Shown: piece after piece, positions 27,431 through 36,001 of the stretch | How the letters are laid out: the number at the start of each line of letters is the position of its first letter | Position numbering within the stretch: the stretch's first letter is position 1 | NCBI GenBank assembly: GCA_963841205.1 | Contig: CAWJCH010000028.1 | Location: forward strand, 17,166 to 81,165 | DNA length: 64,000 nucleotides | DNA from: CAWAWP01 sp963841205 | GTDB lineage: Bacteria; Chloroflexota; Ktedonobacteria; Ktedonobacterales; JADMIN01 | Direction of reading: 5' to 3' | Notes under the pieces: model-generated | What the model was told of the DNA's origin: nothing | What the model saw: only the letters and a program-made list of their open reading frames with translations | The model's database searches: none | Made by a program: the position numbers and the translations under genes

Positions 27431-28708
27431 CTATAGCGGCAGATCGCGCAGCCGCAGCGTCTCGCCACGGCGCGGCCCCACCGAGACCAGCGCGAGCGGC
27501 GCCTCCACCAACTCCGCCAGCCGGTCGAGATAGCGCCGCGCCGCTAGCGGGAGGTCCTCCCAGTGCCTGACGCCGCGCGTCGAGCATTGCCAGCCCGGCC
27601 AATCCTCATAGACCGGCTCGCAGTCCGCCAGCACGCTCGGTGAGGCCGGCGGCGTGCTCACCAACTCGCCGTTGACGCGATACGCCGTGCAGATGCGGAT
27701 CGTCGGCACGCTGTCCAGCACATCGAGCTTCGTGACCGCCATGCTGTCCAGCCCGCTCAGCCGCGTCACGAAGCGCCCCTCCACCGCGTCGAACCACCCC
27801 CGCCGCCACGTCGCGCCCACCGCCGCCTCACACTCCTCATCCGCCTTGCGTAGCGCCTCGCCCTCGCCGTTGAAGAGCTCCGTCGGCATCGGCCCGCTGC
27901 CAACCCGCGTGATATAGGCCTTGAAGACGCCCATCACATGCCCGATGCTGCGCGGTGGCAGCCCTGCGCCCGTCGAGGCGTTGCCCACCACCGTCGAAGA
28001 GCTCGTCACGAACGGGTACGCGCCGAAGTCCACATCCAGCAGCGCGCCCTGCGCCCCCTCCAGCAGGATCGCCTTCCCGTCGCGATGCGCCCGCTGCAAG
28101 ATCGCCTCCGTGTCGGTGACGTAAGGCCGCAGCGCCTGCGCATACCCGAAATACTCCGTGTGGATCTGCTCAAGCGAGAGCGGTTGCTGCCCGTAGATCT
28201 GCGTGATCATGCGGTTCTTCTGCGTCAGCACCGAGGCCAGCTTCGCGCGAAACTGATCCACGTCCAACAAATCCGCGACGCGGATGCCCACCCGCGAATA
28301 TTTATCTACATACGCCGGGCCGATGCCGCGCGGCACCGTGCCGAGGCGATTCGTCCCGCGGCTCTCCTCCTCCAGCCGATCCAGCTCGACGTGATAGGGC
28401 ATCACCACGTGCGCGCGGTCGCTCACGTAGAGCCGCGAGAGATCGACGCGCATGCGCCGCAGTTGCTCCATCTCGCTCAGCAGCACCTTGGGGTCCACCA
28501 CCACGCCGTTGCCGATCACGCTCCCGACGCCCGCATGCAGGATGCCCGACGGCACCAGGTGGAAGGTGAACGCCGTGTCGCCGTGCAGCACGCGATGCCC
28601 GGCGTTGCCGCCACCCTGGTAGCGCACGACGTAGTCCGCCCGTTCGGCAAGCTCATCCACGACCTTGCCCTTGCCCTCATCACCCCACTGCGCGCCGACA
28701 ATCGCCAT
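27431..28708 (-). CDS. purA: Adenylosuccinate synthetase
   Basis: 425 residues. It condenses IMP and aspartate using GTP, the first committed step to AMP. GAQWGDEGKGKVVDELAERA (P-loop with catalytic Asp and Lys), GGGNAGHRV (His), VPRGIGPAYVDKYSR, EGAQGALLDVDFGAYPFVT and AVTKLDVLDSVPTIRICTAY are all present. ATG 28708 is chosen, but GTG 28717 (three codons earlier) lies at a better distance from GAGAGGGA. It is co-oriented with the spermidine-synthase-like gene 52 bases upstream. Confidence 0.96.
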   Translation of the reverse strand: MAIVGAQWGDEGKGKVVDELAERADYVVRYQGGGNAGHRVLHGDTAFTFHLVPSGILHAGVGSVIGNGVVVDPKVLLSEMEQLRRMRVDLSRLYVSDRAHVVMPYHVELDRLEEESRGTNRLGTVPRGIGPAYVDKYSRVGIRVADLLDVDQFRAKLASVLTQKNRMITQIYGQQPLSLEQIHTEYFGYAQALRPYVTDTEAILQRAHRDGKAILLEGAQGALLDVDFGAYPFVTSSSTVVGNASTGAGLPPRSIGHVMGVFKAYITRVGSGPMPTELFNGEGEALRKADEECEAAVGATWRRGWFDAVEGRFVTRLSGLDSMAVTKLDVLDSVPTIRICTAYRVNGELVSTPPASPSVLADCEPVYEDWPGWQCSTRGVRHWEDLPLAARRYLDRLAELVEAPLALVSVGPRRGETLRLRDLPL

Positions 28709-28760
28709 CACCGTCACGGGTCGTCCCTCTCTGCATCCCTCGCCCCGAACGAATCTCGCG

Positions 28761-30434
28761 CTAGCCGCCGTTCTCGATGTAGTCAAGCAACAGCTGATCG
28801 GTTATCTGCTCGATCGGCGCCTCGTCGTCGGTGAAGACGGTGCCGCCCGTCACCGCGTGCGCCGTCGTGCCCACCGGCAGCGTCTCGTTCGCCACCGCGC
28901 CGATCGTCGCGTCCGTCGACGACGCGCTGGTCAGCTGCTTCTGATACGTCGCCAGCGTCGTCGGCTGCATCGTCGCCATCACCTCGGTGTTGATCGACGG
29001 CGACGGCAGCTCGAAGGTATAGACGCTGGGGAAGACCTCGCTCAACGTATTAACGAATGCTTGTTGCAGCCGGTGGTCCGTCCGAGTGTGCCCCGTATTC
29101 AAAGCCAATACGCCATCCGGTGACATGTGCGCCTTGATCTCTTCGAAAAATTCCTTGGTAGTCAATTGAAATGGGATGTACGGTTGCTCGAAAGCGTCGA
29201 TCACCACCACGTCATACGTCTCCGTCGTCTTGCGGATGAACGTGCGCCCATCGGCGATCGACACATGCAGATTCGGCTCCGTCATGCCGAAATATTTGCG
29301 CCCGACCGCCACGATCGCCGGATCGAGCTCGGCCCCGTCGATCTGCACCCCCGGATACTCCGCGCTGAACTCGCGGGCGATGGTGCCGCCGGCCAGCCCG
29401 ACGATCGCCACGCGCTTCAGCTGGCGCGGCTGGAATCCGGGATTGAAGTACGGCGCCGAGAGGAAGTAATCCCAATATTCCCCCGTCAGCAACTGATGCG
29501 GGTTATAGACCGAGTGGATCGCCGCGCCCTCGTTCAGGACCAGCTCATACGTCCCGTCTGGCGTCTGCACCACTTGGATGTAGTTGTAGAGCGATTCCTG
29601 ATACTCCTTCAGCCCGGCGATCTGCTTCAGCGGGCCCAGCGGCGCCAGATTCGGGAAGAGCAGCGGCACCAGGATCACGATCGCCGGGATTGCCGCTGCC
29701 CAACGCGCCCGAATCCGCTCACCGATCGGCTGCGGCAGCTGCAGCGGCAGGTCCAGCCCCCATAGCGAGGCCAGGATCAACACCACCGAGGTCGCCAACA
29801 GGGTGCGCCGCACGCCCAAGTTCGGGATCAGCAGGAGCACCGGCAGGAAAGCGCCGAGGATGCTGCCCGCCGTCGAGAGCGCATAGAGCCCGCCCGACGT
29901 ATGCCCCGCGCTGCGCAAACCGCGCACGCTCAGCCGGATCGCGAACGGCGAGACGAAGCCCAGCAGCGTCACCGGCGGCGCGAAGAGCAGGATCACCGCC
30001 AGCATCGAGCCGTAGAACTGCACCGCGTTCAGCGTCGTGAACGACGCCACCGAGAACTCCAGCACCGGATGGCTCGCCCACGGCAAGATCGCGATCCAGA
30101 GCGCCGCGACGTAGGTGATCGCGCAGAGCGCCCGCGCGGAGGGGTAGCGATCGGCAGCGCGCCCACCCAGCCAATAGCCCACCGAGAGGAACAGCAGGAA
30201 GAAGCCGATCGTATTGGCCCACACGAAAAGCGATGTGCCGAAATAGGGGCCCAGCAGGCGCGGCGCGCACATCTCTAGCGAGAGCGAGCAGACGCCCGCC
30301 ACGAAGACCAGGATGCGCAACCAGCGCAGGCTCACCAGCGCGTCGTCCGCCGCGGCATCGGCGACGAACGCCGCAGGTGGCGCATCTGCGGGCAGGGAGG
30401 CGCCACGGGCCGTCGCCCCGAAGCGAAGACGCAT
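28761..30434 (-). CDS. Fused membrane / spermidine synthase-like protein
   Basis: 557 residues. The N-terminal half has about eight hydrophobic helices (ILVFVAGVCSLSLEMCAPRL, FGTSLFVWANTIGFFLLFLS). The C-terminal half is a SpeE-like Rossmann domain: LPVGLAGGTIAREF-type glycine motif (AIVGLAGGTIAREFSAEYPG), IDGAELDPAIVAVGRKYF and YDVVVIDAFEQPYIPFQLTT. This architecture is the widespread family of membrane 'spermidine synthases', whose substrate is not established. The DxxD-type dAdoMet site is present as IDGAELDP and VIDAFEQP. It ends 52 bases before purA. Confidence 0.85.
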   Translation of the reverse strand: MRLRFGATARGASLPADAPPAAFVADAAADDALVSLRWLRILVFVAGVCSLSLEMCAPRLLGPYFGTSLFVWANTIGFFLLFLSVGYWLGGRAADRYPSARALCAITYVAALWIAILPWASHPVLEFSVASFTTLNAVQFYGSMLAVILLFAPPVTLLGFVSPFAIRLSVRGLRSAGHTSGGLYALSTAGSILGAFLPVLLLIPNLGVRRTLLATSVVLILASLWGLDLPLQLPQPIGERIRARWAAAIPAIVILVPLLFPNLAPLGPLKQIAGLKEYQESLYNYIQVVQTPDGTYELVLNEGAAIHSVYNPHQLLTGEYWDYFLSAPYFNPGFQPRQLKRVAIVGLAGGTIAREFSAEYPGVQIDGAELDPAIVAVGRKYFGMTEPNLHVSIADGRTFIRKTTETYDVVVIDAFEQPYIPFQLTTKEFFEEIKAHMSPDGVLALNTGHTRTDHRLQQAFVNTLSEVFPSVYTFELPSPSINTEVMATMQPTTLATYQKQLTSASSTDATIGAVANETLPVGTTAHAVTGGTVFTDDEAPIEQITDQLLLDYIENGG

Positions 30435-30467
30435 GCGATTGCTACTTTCTGGGAGGGCTCTTCGGTT

Positions 30468-31316
30468 CTAGGGGTTGGAGGGTAAAAAGGTGAAGCTCGT
30501 CAGCATAGACTCGAAATAATCCTGCTTGGCGAAGTCGAAAGCCGAATCCGCCGCAGCGATCCCGATCACGTACGGGGCACCTTCATGGATCGTCACGAAG
30601 ACCTGGGCGCGCACCTGGTTCGGCGCGCTGCCGAGCAGACCCTCGCCGCTCTGCCACTCCGTACCCGCGAACTGGCCCGACGGCATCGGGCCGGGAATGC
30701 GGATGAACGCGCCGCCGTGCAGCTGCGACTCCGTGTTGAGCACGTGATCGACCCAAGCGCCCGCCGTCTGCACCTCCGTGCTTTTGCTCGCCAGTAAGCT
30801 CGGGTCCGGCGTCAACACGAACATCTCGAAGCTCACGTCCGAGTTGGCCGTGTCCTGAAAATCCACCTCGCCGGTCAGCGGTGACGCCGCCCAGCCGACG
30901 GGATACTGCAAGAAGAAACCGTTCTGCTGGTCCACATAGACCTTAAAGCCGCTCATCGGCGTTGGCACCGGCACCGTTGTCTCTGTCGGCGCCGTGGTCG
31001 GCGAGAGCGTTGCCGTCGCCTGCGGCTTGGCGGTTGCCGTCCCAGTCGCTTGCGCCACCGCCGAAGTCTCGCCGCCCCCCGCGACGAGGACGAGTAGCAC
31101 CGCCACCACGAGCGCGACAATCCCCGCAGCGACGATCAGCGCGCGTGGCTGCGCCTGTGCCGTTGCCGACTCAACCGTCGCCTCGCCGTCATCCGCGCGA
31201 GGTGTATGGATATCGGGATTTGGAGGTGTCGTAGGTCTGCTCACCGTCATCGTGCGCGTCGCGTACCTCGCGGATCGCGATCGCGACTCGCCGGAATCGC
31301 CCAGCTCGTTTGGCAT
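30468..31316 (-). CDS. Single-pass membrane protein with extracytoplasmic PsbP-like domain
   Basis: 282 residues from ATG 31316, preceded by GGGGAGAAGGG; MTVSRPT further in is an alternative. A basic N-terminus precedes one membrane helix (ALIVAAGIVALVVAVLLVLVAGG). A Thr/Pro-rich linker (TATAKPQATATLSPTTAPTE) leads to a ~170-residue outer domain starting FKVYVDQQNGFFLQYPVGW, the PsbP/DUF1795-like opening, and ending YFESMLTSFTFLP. The function is unknown; proteins of this type are often surface-anchored stress or transport accessories. The stop lies 33 bases upstream of the SpeE-like start. Confidence 0.72.
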   Translation of the reverse strand: MPNELGDSGESRSRSARYATRTMTVSRPTTPPNPDIHTPRADDGEATVESATAQAQPRALIVAAGIVALVVAVLLVLVAGGGETSAVAQATGTATAKPQATATLSPTTAPTETTVPVPTPMSGFKVYVDQQNGFFLQYPVGWAASPLTGEVDFQDTANSDVSFEMFVLTPDPSLLASKSTEVQTAGAWVDHVLNTESQLHGGAFIRIPGPMPSGQFAGTEWQSGEGLLGSAPNQVRAQVFVTIHEGAPYVIGIAAADSAFDFAKQDYFESMLTSFTFLPSNP

Positions 31317-31557
31317 CCCTTCTCCCCGCACCGGCAACTTCTGGGCCGCGCCACCCGGAGCCTTCACTCCTCACCAAGGGCGCAACCGACCCATCCGCCC
31401 GGAGCTGCCACATTATACAGCAGCGAACTCCCGCAGAGACTATGAAATATGCCGCTCTCACAGACTCCTTACAGAAATGGGCCATTCATCCCCCCGCTTT
31501 AAGAATGGCCCATTTTCGACTTGCCGGTGTCGCGGCAATCGGGCAGAATAGATAGGC

Positions 31558-32720
31558 ATGAACGAGCAGGCCGTACGCAAAACGTATACGTACAAACTCC
31601 GGCCGACTCCTGAACAGGAGCGGGCGATGGCGTTTGTCGTGCGTCGCTGCCGCGAGCTCTACAACGCCGCCTTGCAAGAGCGCCGCGACGCCTGGCAGAA
31701 GCGCGGCGTGCGCGTCACCCTCGCCATGCAAAGCGCCCAGTTGCCAGGGGTCAAGGACGTTCGCCCGGAAGAGCAGGACCTCCACGCCCAGGTGTTGCAG
31801 GATGTCTTGACGCGGCTTGATCGCGCCTCGGCGTTCTTCCAGGCGTTCTTCCAGGCGTTCTTCCAGGCGTTCTTTCGGCGGGGTAAAGTCGGGGCCGAGG
31901 AGAAACCGGGCTACCCACGTTTCCAGGGACGGAACCGCGACGACAGCTTCACCTCCAAACAATCCGACAACGGCGCACGCCTGGATAACGGGTTTCTCGT
32001 CTTGTCGAAAATCGGGCGTGTGGCGGCGCGGTGGAGCCGCGCGCTGGAAGGGGCACCCAAGACCGTCACCATTCGCACCAAGAGGCGGACGGCTGGTACG
32101 CCTGTTTCTCGTGCGTCGATGTCCCAGTACAGCCCTTGGGGCGCACTGGACACGCGACGGGCATAGACTTGGGTGTGGGGTCGTTTGCCACCTTGGCTAA
32201 CGGCACCATGATGCATACCCCTGCCGGCTACCGCCGGGCCGCGCGCAGACTGAAAACGGCCCAACGCCGGGTGTCCCGCAGGAAGAAAGGCAGCAACCGC
32301 CTTCTTGCGGCGGTTGCCTCGCTGGCGAAGGCTCACCAAACGGTCAGGCGGCAACGCCGAGACTTCCCCCACAAGGCTGCGCTTCAGCTCGTGCGGCGGT
32401 ACGAGGCGATCTCGCACGAAGACGTGCAGACGGCCAACAGGCTTAAGAACCACCATCTGGCCAAGTCCATCGCGGACGCCGGCTGGGGCGCGTTCGTGAG
32501 CATCCTTGCTTTCAAGGCAGCGTGCGCCGGGAAGCGAGTCGTTGCGGTGAATCCTGCCTACACCAGCCAGACGTGTTCTGGCTGTGGCGTGCTCGTCGCC
32601 AAAGGCTTATCCGTCCGCTGGCCTTGCTGCCCGGATTGCGGCCCGAGCCTACACCGCGACGTGAACGCGGCCAGGAAGAGAGAACGGCTCGGGCAGAGCC
32701 TTCGGGGCGCCATGGCGTAG
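31558..32720 (+). pseudogene. tnpB: tnpB (IS605 OrfB family), one frameshift
   Basis: Starts MNEQAVRKTYTYKLRPTPEQ. The frame breaks near 32080 (KTVTIR, continuing EADGWYACFSC) and resumes to 32720. Triad visible: GIDLGVGSF, SHEDVQTANR, HRDVNAARK. Zinc ribbon CSGCG and CPDCG. Four FFQA-like copies between RASA and FFRRGK come from a 12-base tandem duplication (31831-31875) absent from the other copies. Confidence 0.85.
31831..31875 (+). repeat. 12-bp tandem repeat inside tnpB E
   Basis: GCGTTCTTCCAG three times in a row plus a partial fourth, in frame, at the codons for the conserved QAFFRR segment. A different in-place tandem expansion sits at the same spot in tnpB J (61656-61709). Confidence 0.85.
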
Positions 32721-32814
32721 GCCGCGGCGCAGAACCGAGAATCCCCCGGCTTGAGCCTGGGGAGTGTCAAGAATTGTACCGGGCTCAGGCATTCGCAGGG
32801 CGCTTGCCACTATA

Positions 32815-32844
32815 TTGACACCCCATGCCCTCGCGGCATATCAT
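32815..32844 (+). promoter_or_regulatory. Sigma-70-type promoter of glyQS
   Basis: TTGACA (32815-32820), an 18-base spacer and TATCAT (32839-32844). The predicted start near 32851 coincides with the 5' end of a structured leader. Confidence 0.65.
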
Positions 32845-32850
32845 GCCCTC

Positions 32851-33006
32851 TTGGAAAGACGCCAGCCGCTGGCGCAGCGAGGAAGGCGCCAAGGGCACGG
32901 CGACGGGACGTCTCAGGGGCGGTGAATGTTCCCCGGCCTCCCCTCGTCTCACCACTCGCCCTCTGGATAGTTGTCCGCGGAATCGCACGCGGAGAGGAGC
33001 GCTAGC
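32851..33006 (+). promoter_or_regulatory. Candidate T-box leader of glyQS
   Basis: The ~156-base leader can form a long first stem closed by AGACG and CGTCT, enclosing a CAGCGAGGA-type internal segment. A hairpin GGGG-CGGTGAATGTT-CCCC resembles the common T-box GGGGUGGUG...CCCC stem. A final CCGCG/CGCGG hairpin directly precedes the GGAGAGG ribosome site, with TTGTCCGCGG in the place of the UGGNACCGCG box. The T-box match is imperfect, so this could be another translational regulator. Glycine tRNA charging is the expected signal. Confidence 0.4.
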
Positions 33007-33007
33007 C

Positions 33008-34360
33008 GTGTCCACCCCGGAGACACGCGCCGGGCACGAGCCCGATCGCATGCAAGACATCATCTCGCTGTGCAAGCGGCGAGGCTACATATTCCCCAGC
33101 AGCGAGATCTACGGCGGCATTAACGCCGTCTTCGATTACGGCCCCCTCGGCGTCGAGTTCAAGAACAACGTCAAGCGTGCCTGGTGGGACGCCATGACCC
33201 GCCTGCGCGACGACGTCGTCGGCATCGACGCCGGCATCCTCATGGCCCGCCGCGTCTGGCAGGCCTCCGGCCACGAAGACGTCTTCACCGACCCCATGGT
33301 GGACTGCACCAACTGCAAGGGCCGCTTCCGCGCCGATCACGTCGAGGAGATGAGCGGCGCGCCCGACATCTGTCCCAACTGCGGCATGAAGGGCACGCTC
33401 ACCGAGCCGCGCCAGTTCAACCTCATGTTCCAGACCTACATGGGCCCCGTCGCCGACGACGCCGCGCTGATCTACCTGCGCCCCGAGACGGCGCAGGGCA
33501 TCTACGTCAACTTCGAGAACGTGCAGACCAGCATGCGGCGTAAGTTGCCCTTCGGCATCGCCCAGATCGGCAAGGCGTTCCGCAACGAGATCAGCCCCGG
33601 CAACTTCATCTTCCGCATGCGCGAGTTCGAGCAAATGGAGATGCAGTTCTTCATCGACCCCGAAGAAGAAGATCGTTGGTTCAATTACTGGAAAGAACAG
33701 CGCTGGAACTGGTATCAGACCGTCGGCATGAACCCTGCGCACCTCATGTGGCACCAGCACGACAAAGACGAGCTGGCCCACTACGCCCGCGCCGCCGTGG
33801 ACATCTACTACCAGTTCCCCTTCGGCTGGCGGGAGATGGAGGGTATCCACGACCGCACGGACTGGGATCTGCGCCGACACGCCGAGTTCAGCGGCAGGGA
33901 CCTCTCCTACTTCGACGAGGCCACCAAGCGCAAGTTCATCCCGTACATCATCGAGACCTCGGTCGGCGCGGATCGCTCCGCGCTGGCCTTCCTTTGCGAC
34001 GCCTACCACGAGGAGCAACTCGAGGGTGGCGACACCCGCGTCGTCCTGCGCCTGCACAAGCGCCTGGCGCCGATCAAAGTCGCCGTCATGCCGCTCTCCA
34101 AGAAAGAGCCGTTGGTCGAGCTGGCCCACTCCGTCCAGAACGAGGTGCGCCCCCTCGGCCTGACGCAGTACGACGACACCGGCGGCAACATCGGCAAGCG
34201 CTACCGCCGCCAGGACGAGATCGGCACGCCCTACTGCGTCACCGTGGATTTCCAGAGCCTCGAAGACCAGCAGGTCACCATCCGCGAGCGCGACAGCATG
34301 CAGCAGCGCCGCGTGCCCATCGCCGAACTGCGCGCGACCCTCGCCGCCGATCTCGCCTGA
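33008..34360 (+). CDS. glyQS: Glycyl-tRNA synthetase (class II, alpha2 type)
   Basis: 450 residues from GTG 33008, preceded by GGAGAGG; the upstream open frame is leader, not protein. Motif 1 region AVFDYGPLGVEFKNNVKRAWW, a four-cysteine zinc insertion (CTNCKGRF ... CPNCG), motif 2 FGIAQIGKAFRNEISPGNFIFRMREFEQMEM and motif 3 FIPYIIETSVGADRSALAFL. The anticodon-binding domain follows (APIKVAVMPLSKKEPLVELA). This is the single-chain type found in Thermus, Mycobacterium and Chloroflexi, not the bacterial alpha2beta2 GlyQ/GlyS. Confidence 0.97.
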   Translation: MSTPETRAGHEPDRMQDIISLCKRRGYIFPSSEIYGGINAVFDYGPLGVEFKNNVKRAWWDAMTRLRDDVVGIDAGILMARRVWQASGHEDVFTDPMVDCTNCKGRFRADHVEEMSGAPDICPNCGMKGTLTEPRQFNLMFQTYMGPVADDAALIYLRPETAQGIYVNFENVQTSMRRKLPFGIAQIGKAFRNEISPGNFIFRMREFEQMEMQFFIDPEEEDRWFNYWKEQRWNWYQTVGMNPAHLMWHQHDKDELAHYARAAVDIYYQFPFGWREMEGIHDRTDWDLRRHAEFSGRDLSYFDEATKRKFIPYIIETSVGADRSALAFLCDAYHEEQLEGGDTRVVLRLHKRLAPIKVAVMPLSKKEPLVELAHSVQNEVRPLGLTQYDDTGGNIGKRYRRQDEIGTPYCVTVDFQSLEDQQVTIRERDSMQQRRVPIAELRATLAADLA

Positions 34361-34448
34361 CGCGCGGGTGTGTCGTCGTGGCCTCGTAGCGTAGGGGCGA
34401 GGCATGCCTCGCCCTCGCTTCTCTACTCTAACCTCTGCGGACCACGCC

Positions 34449-35339
34449 ATGACTTCACCTGAATCCAATCCCTACATCGGCGCAGACGACGCCGCCGAGG
34501 CGCAGCGGCTCGACGCCCAGGCCGCCGGCGCGCTTGACGAGCTGCGCGCCGCGCTGACGCTGCATCCCATCCCGCCGAATGCGCGCGTGCTGGAGCTCGG
34601 TTGTGGCGGTGGCGTCTTCACCCGCGCACTTCTCACAGCGCTGCCCAATGCTGCCGTCCTCGCCACCGACCGCGACGAGCGCCTCCTCGCCCACGCGCGC
34701 GCCTCCCTCGCCAATCACGTCGCCTCGGGACGTCTGCGCCTCGAGCGCGCCGACGCCGCCAGCCTGCCCTATCCGCCGCGCGCCTTCGACCTCGTCGTCT
34801 GCCGCTGCCTACTCATGCACCAACCCGACCCGCTCCTCGTCGTCGCCGAAATGTTCCGCGTCGCCGAGATCGGCGGGGTCGCCCTCGCCGTCGAGCCAGA
34901 CTGGGGCGCCCGTGCCCTCTACCCGGACGGCGAGGCGCTTGCCGAGCTGCTCAAGCTCGCCCGTCGTGCCCGTGCGCACGGCTTCCCCGACCTGCTGCTG
35001 GGCCGCAAGCTCTTCGCCCTCTTCCGCGCCTCCGGCCTCGTCGAGGTCAACGTGCGCGCAACCGCCTTCGTCGAGACCGCCCTCGACCGTCCCACCCCCA
35101 CCGGCGGCGATGAAGCTGCAGCCGAACCCACCGGCCCCGGTCGCCTCCTGCAACAGGGACGCGCCCTCCTACGCAGCGCCGGCCTGATCGACGACCCCGC
35201 GCTGGACGACCTGATCGCTCGCCTCGAGGCTGCCCAACGCCATCCCGAATTCTGCTCCGCCGGCCTGGACTTCACCGCCGTCGCCCGCAAGCCCGCGCCG
35301 CCCCTCTCCGACGCCGGCTGGCCGGCTGAAGCGCGCTGA
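34449..35339 (+). CDS. Class I SAM-dependent methyltransferase
   Basis: 296 residues from ATG 34449. Motif I VLELGCGGGVFTRALL, motif II VLATDRDERLLAHARASL, post-II LPYPPRAFDLVVCRCLLMHQPDP. The C-terminal ~120 residues (FPDLLLGRKLFALFRASGLVEV) resemble small-molecule methyltransferases. The substrate cannot be told. It lies 88 bases after glyQS on the same strand. Confidence 0.9.
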   Translation: MTSPESNPYIGADDAAEAQRLDAQAAGALDELRAALTLHPIPPNARVLELGCGGGVFTRALLTALPNAAVLATDRDERLLAHARASLANHVASGRLRLERADAASLPYPPRAFDLVVCRCLLMHQPDPLLVVAEMFRVAEIGGVALAVEPDWGARALYPDGEALAELLKLARRARAHGFPDLLLGRKLFALFRASGLVEVNVRATAFVETALDRPTPTGGDEAAAEPTGPGRLLQQGRALLRSAGLIDDPALDDLIARLEAAQRHPEFCSAGLDFTAVARKPAPPLSDAGWPAEAR

Positions 35340-35399
35340 ATCTGCGTTATCGGCTATACTCTGCATGACCGCGCCAAGGGCGTAGCGTCGAGCAACCAC

Positions 35400-35496
35400 T
35401 CTTTATCCGCATCTGCGCTCCGCGTCCTCCGCGTTTAACCGTCTCTTCTCCTCCGCCCTCCGTGACCTCTCTGTCCTCCGCGGTGAAATACTCTGG
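35400..35496. repeat. Dispersed CTCCGTG...CTCTGTGGTGA-type repeat
   Basis: Reads CTCCGCGTCCTCCGCGTTTA, then CCTCCGTGACCTCTCTGTCC and TCCGCGGTGAAAT. Closely related strings lie before typA (48650-48710), EamA (51485-51540), RidA (50880-50940) and in the gap after the ThDP enzyme (57300-57360, inverted copy near 57155). Confidence 0.6.
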
Positions 35497-35507
35497 AGAC
35501 CTACATC

Positions 35508-35999
35508 ATGACGCCAACCGACGAAACCTCGATAAGCGTACGCACCGCCACCGACGCCGACCGCGTCGCCGTGCGCTCGCTTCTCTCGCCGGAAACGTCG
35601 CGCGGGCGAGCGAGCCTCGTGCTGTTGCGGGCCGGCCAAGGCGTGCTCTGGGTCGCCGTCGAGGGCGGCAATGGCGGCGGCGAGAAGCTCGTCGGCCTGC
35701 TCCTCGCCATCGTCCAGATCGACGCCGAGCGCGAAGAGCCGGTCGGCTACATCCACGAGCTGCTCGTCCACCCGGCGTACCGGCGCCTGGGCGTCGCCAA
35801 CCACCTGCTCGACGCCGCCGAGCGCTACTTCCTCGACGATCAAGCGCTGCCCAGCCTCGAGCTCGTCACCTCGTTCGACAACGACGCCGCCCTGCACCTT
35901 TACCGCAGTCGCGGCTACACCATCTCCCAAGCGCGCCTCTCACGGCGTCGCACCGAGTTCCCGCTCCCCTCGCGAGAGAGTCGGGCAGGGGCGAAATAA
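35508..35999 (+). CDS. GNAT-family N-acetyltransferase
   Basis: 163 residues, with GGAG upstream of ATG 35508. The fold is shown by VGYIHELLVHPAYRRLGVANHLLDAAERYF (beta4 and the acetyl-CoA RxxGxA-type loop, here RRLGVA). It is followed by ASSL-like ELVTSFDNDAALHLYRSRGY. Substrate unknown. The last ~15 codons (PLPSRESRAGAK) read like a dispersed repeat and abut a truncated TnpB element at 36002, so the original 3' end may have been replaced. Confidence 0.88.
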   Translation: MTPTDETSISVRTATDADRVAVRSLLSPETSRGRASLVLLRAGQGVLWVAVEGGNGGGEKLVGLLLAIVQIDAEREEPVGYIHELLVHPAYRRLGVANHLLDAAERYFLDDQALPSLELVTSFDNDAALHLYRSRGYTISQARLSRRRTEFPLPSRESRAGAK

Positions 36000-36001
36000 G
36001 G

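Larger units (their letters stand above)
31473..32770 (+). mobile_element. IS200/IS605-type TnpB-only element E
   Basis: Left end follows CTTAC and begins AGAAATGGGCCATTC, with an inverted repeat AATGGGCCATT / AATGGCCCATT around 31476-31508. Right end CCCCCGGCTTGAGCCTGGGG then AGTGTCAA. It has inserted upstream of glyQS, whose promoter begins 45 bases beyond the right end. Confidence 0.8.

Noticed and set aside
32825..33007. N-terminal extension of GlyRS from ATG 32825
   Set aside because: Overlaps a promoter -10 box and a structured leader; homologous domain starts at MQDIISLCKRRG and GTG 33008 has GGAGAGG.
33002..34468. 488-codon open frame antisense to glyQS
   Set aside because: Perfect shadow of a high-GC gene; no RBS and composition typical of antisense frames. 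Similar long shadows opposite rep (220-1170), the membrane protein (15095-16507) and the ThDP enzyme (55514-56488) were rejected for the same reason.
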